Assembly: GCA_934636045.1 (NCBI GenBank)
Contig: CAKTZP010000137.1
Location: forward strand, 1-5,328
Length of the DNA stretch: 5,328 nt
Reading direction: 5' to 3'
Origin: an uncultured Oscillospiraceae bacterium
Lineage (GTDB): Bacteria > Bacillota > Clostridia > Oscillospirales > Oscillospiraceae
The translations under genes were made by a program, and so were the position numbers. Positions 3,449-5,328 of this stretch are shown piece by piece (the stretch's first letter is position 1; the number at the start of each line of letters is the position of its first letter). The notes beneath the pieces are model-generated. The model searched no databases. It saw nothing but the letters and a program-made list of their open reading frames with translations, and had not been told where the DNA came from.

Positions 3449-5328
3449 TCAGTGGCTCCTTGCCTCAGCAAAGGCACGGATATTGGAGGGATTCTCCACG
3501 CGCTCCGTCACGCCCTCGCCGTCGAGGATGAGCAGCGTCGGGGCCTGCCGCACACCGTATTTGCGTGCCAGCTCCGGTGCTTCATCGACAACGATCGTTT
3601 CATAGGCAATCTTAGCATCATTCAGGAATTTTTTGGCCATCACGCACTTCGGACAGGTCGCTGTGGTGAACAGCAGCATGCGGCCTTCGGCCGGTTGAGC
3701 TTCCTCGGCCTGCTCGGCCTCAGTGACGGGCGCCTGCGCCGCACCGAAGCGGTGCTCGGTCGAAGCGCCGATGTCATAAACCTTACGATCCTTGAATTCC
3801 TGCGCCTTGCCGTCGTTCCAGTTCTGCACCGGGCGATAGTAGCCGGTGATGCGGCTGTAAACCTCGGTGGTTTTGCCGCAAATCGGACAGGTATACTGCT
3901 CTCCGGCAAGATACCCATGCTCTGCGCAGACCGAGTAGGTCGGCGAGATGGTGTAGTAGGGCAGCCGGTAGTTGTCCGCAATGCGGCGGACAAGGGTCGC
4001 AGCGGACTTCCAGTCGGGCAGCTTTTCGCCGAGGAAGGCATGGAACACCGTGCCGGAGGTGTAGAGCGTTTGCAGCTCATCTTGAATGTCCAGCGCGGAG
4101 AAAATATCCTCGGTGTAGCCGACGGGCAGGTGGGAGGAGTTGGTGTAATACGGCGTCTGGCCGGGCTTTGCTGCGGTGATGATGTCGGGGTAGTCCTTCT
4201 TGTCGTGCTTGGCCAGCCGGTAGGTCGTGGACTCAGCAGGTGTGGCTTCAAGGTTATACAGGTCGCCGTACTGCTCCTGATAATCCGACAGGCGCTCGCG
4301 CATGTGGTTGAGCACCTTGACGGTGAACTGCTGGGTTTCGCGGTGGGTCATGTCCTTGCGCAGCCAGTTGGCGTTCAGACCGACCTCGTTCATGCCGATC
4401 AGGCCGATGGTGGAAAAGTGGTTGTCAAACGTGCCGAGGTAGCGCTTGGTGTAGGGATAGAGACCCTCGTGAAGGAGCTTCGTGATGACGGTGCGCTTGA
4501 TTTTCAGCGAGCGTGCGGCAATGTCCATCAGCTTATTGAGTCGCTGGAAGAACTCCGCCTCATTGGCAGAAAGATAGGCGATTTTCGGCATGTTGATGGT
4601 AACGACGCCGACCGAGCCGGTGCTCTCGCCGCTGCCGAAGAAGCCGCCGGACTTTTTGCGCAGCTCGCGCAGGTCCAACCGCAGACGGCAGCACATCGAA
4701 CGCACGTCGCTCGGCTCCATGTCGCTGTTGACATAGTTGGAGAAATACGGCGTGCCGTATTTTGCGGTCATCTCAAACAGGAGCTTGTTGTTTTCCGTCT
4801 CCGACCAGTCAAAATCGCGGGTGATGGAGTAGGTAGGAATGGGGTACTGGAAGCCGTGGCCATTGGCGTCTCCCTCGATCATGACCTCGATGAAGGCGCG
4901 GTTGACCATGTCCATTTCCTTCTTGCAGTCCTTATACTTAAACGGCATCTCCTTACCGCCGACGATGGCAGGCAGCTCGGCCATATCGTTGGGCACTGTC
5001 CAGTCGAGGGTAATGTTGGAAAACGGCGCCTGTGTGCCCCAGCGCGAGGGCGTGTTCACACCGTAGATGAAGGACTCCACACACTTTTTTACCTGCTCGT
5101 AGGTCAGGTTGTCAACCTTGACGAACGGCGCCAGATAGGTATCGAAGGAAGAAAACGCCTGTGCGCCGGCCCATTCGTTCTGCATGATGCCAAGGAAATT
5201 TACCATCTGGTTGCATAGCGAGGACAGGTGCTTGGCCGGGGCGGAGGTAATTTTGCCGGGGATGCCGCCGAGGCCCTCCTGAATCAGCTGCCGCAGCGAC
5301 CAGCCGGCGCAGTAGCCGGTGAGCATGG
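3449..5328 (-). CDS. nrdD: Anaerobic (class III) ribonucleoside-triphosphate reductase with fused C-terminal redoxin domain, N-terminus cut
   Basis: The last ~625 codons of a glycyl-radical ribonucleotide reductase, which makes dNTPs from NTPs under anoxia after activation by the radical-SAM protein NrdG (not in the window). The start and any N-terminal ATP-cone lie beyond the right edge. Residues counted from the Met at 5326: the barrel begins with YCAGWSLRQL; MCCRL (211-215) has two adjacent Cys in the region of the thiyl-radical cysteine; Cys467, His470, Cys480 and Cys483 form a probable zinc ribbon; RITGYYRP carries the likely radical glycine Gly495 (codon 3842-3844). After about residue 523 comes an Ala/Glu/Gln/Pro-rich linker, and then a ~78-residue thioredoxin/glutaredoxin-like domain (about 548-625) with TCPKC (Cys558, Cys561) and a cis-Pro-type QAPTLLI. 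The frame is continuous across the junction with no sign of a frameshift. The fusion, with a reductase gene next door, suggests redoxin-driven reduction in place of formate (inference). NrdD identity is firm and the redoxin domain is well supported. Confidence 0.96.
   Translation of the reverse strand, partial: MLTGYCAGWSLRQLIQEGLGGIPGKITSAPAKHLSSLCNQMVNFLGIMQNEWAGAQAFSSFDTYLAPFVKVDNLTYEQVKKCVESFIYGVNTPSRWGTQAPFSNITLDWTVPNDMAELPAIVGGKEMPFKYKDCKKEMDMVNRAFIEVMIEGDANGHGFQYPIPTYSITRDFDWSETENNKLLFEMTAKYGTPYFSNYVNSDMEPSDVRSMCCRLRLDLRELRKKSGGFFGSGESTGSVGVVTINMPKIAYLSANEAEFFQRLNKLMDIAARSLKIKRTVITKLLHEGLYPYTKRYLGTFDNHFSTIGLIGMNEVGLNANWLRKDMTHRETQQFTVKVLNHMRERLSDYQEQYGDLYNLEATPAESTTYRLAKHDKKDYPDIITAAKPGQTPYYTNSSHLPVGYTEDIFSALDIQDELQTLYTSGTVFHAFLGEKLPDWKSAATLVRRIADNYRLPYYTISPTYSVCAEHGYLAGEQYTCPICGKTTEVYSRITGYYRPVQNWNDGKAQEFKDRKVYDIGASTEHRFGAAQAPVTEAEQAEEAQPAEGRMLLFTTATCPKCVMAKKFLNDAKIAYETIVVDEAPELARKYGVRQAPTLLILDGEGVTERVENPSNIRAFAEARSH
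3456..3461 (-). promoter_or_regulatory. Ribosome binding site of the trxB-like gene inside the end of nrdD
   Basis: On the minus strand AAGGAG lies within the last codons of the upstream gene, 8 nt before the ATG at 3447. It decides that start and points to translational coupling. Confidence 0.8.

Noticed and set aside
3448..3477. Ten-codon longer start (GTG at 3477) for the trxB-like gene
   Set aside because: It would overlap nrdD. The ATG at 3447 has a good RBS and gives the normal TrxB N-terminus.
2506..3531. 341-codon open frame on the plus strand opposite the trxB-like gene
   Set aside because: Mirror of the flavoprotein gene, with low-complexity Gly/Ala/Arg-rich translation and no family likeness.
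3452..5218. 588-codon open frame on the plus strand opposite nrdD
   Set aside because: It is the antisense of a well-supported gene. Long antisense frames are common in GC-rich coding DNA, its protein resembles no known family, and no RBS was recognised for it.

Overview
The window looks like chromosomal DNA from a spore-forming, anaerobic, fairly GC-rich member of the Clostridia, most like the Oscillospiraceae/Ruminococcaceae. Three things support this: an alpha/beta-type small acid-soluble spore protein (only endospore formers have it), an oxygen-sensitive class III ribonucleotide reductase, and strong AAGGAGG-type ribosome binding sites. The family-level placement is an inference from protein style, not from a search.

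Layout. Positions 1-1997 (+) hold a tight three-gene operon: the C-terminal end of a phenylacetate-CoA ligase (AMP-forming), a tandem ACT-domain protein, and a class I/II PLP-dependent aminotransferase. Gaps are 13 and 14 nt and each downstream gene has a strong RBS. The operon ends in two successive hairpins; the second is a 17-bp intrinsic terminator. Positions 2058-2256 are a non-coding, AT-richer stretch leading to the spore protein gene (2257-2451, +), which ends in another intrinsic terminator (2458-2491). That terminator also suits the convergent minus-strand operon. Positions 5328-2536 (-) hold most of an anaerobic ribonucleoside-triphosphate reductase (NrdD; N-terminus outside the window) whose C-terminus carries a fused thioredoxin/glutaredoxin-like domain with a CPKC motif. 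One nucleotide after its stop comes a thioredoxin reductase-like flavoprotein.

How the genes fit together. The plus-strand operon suggests interconversion of aromatic or other amino acids, 2-oxo acids and aryl-CoA esters, with an amino-acid-sensing ACT protein; the partner oxidoreductase, if any, would lie upstream and is not visible. The minus-strand pair suggests a self-contained electron path into deoxynucleotide synthesis: flavin reductase to fused redoxin to NrdD active site. This differs from the formate-driven E. coli class III enzyme. The flavin reductase keeps its CAVC redox site but lacks the HRR-x3-R arginine motif that binds NADPH in canonical TrxB, so its electron donor is an open question. 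This pair is the most interesting part of the window. The rest appears ordinary.
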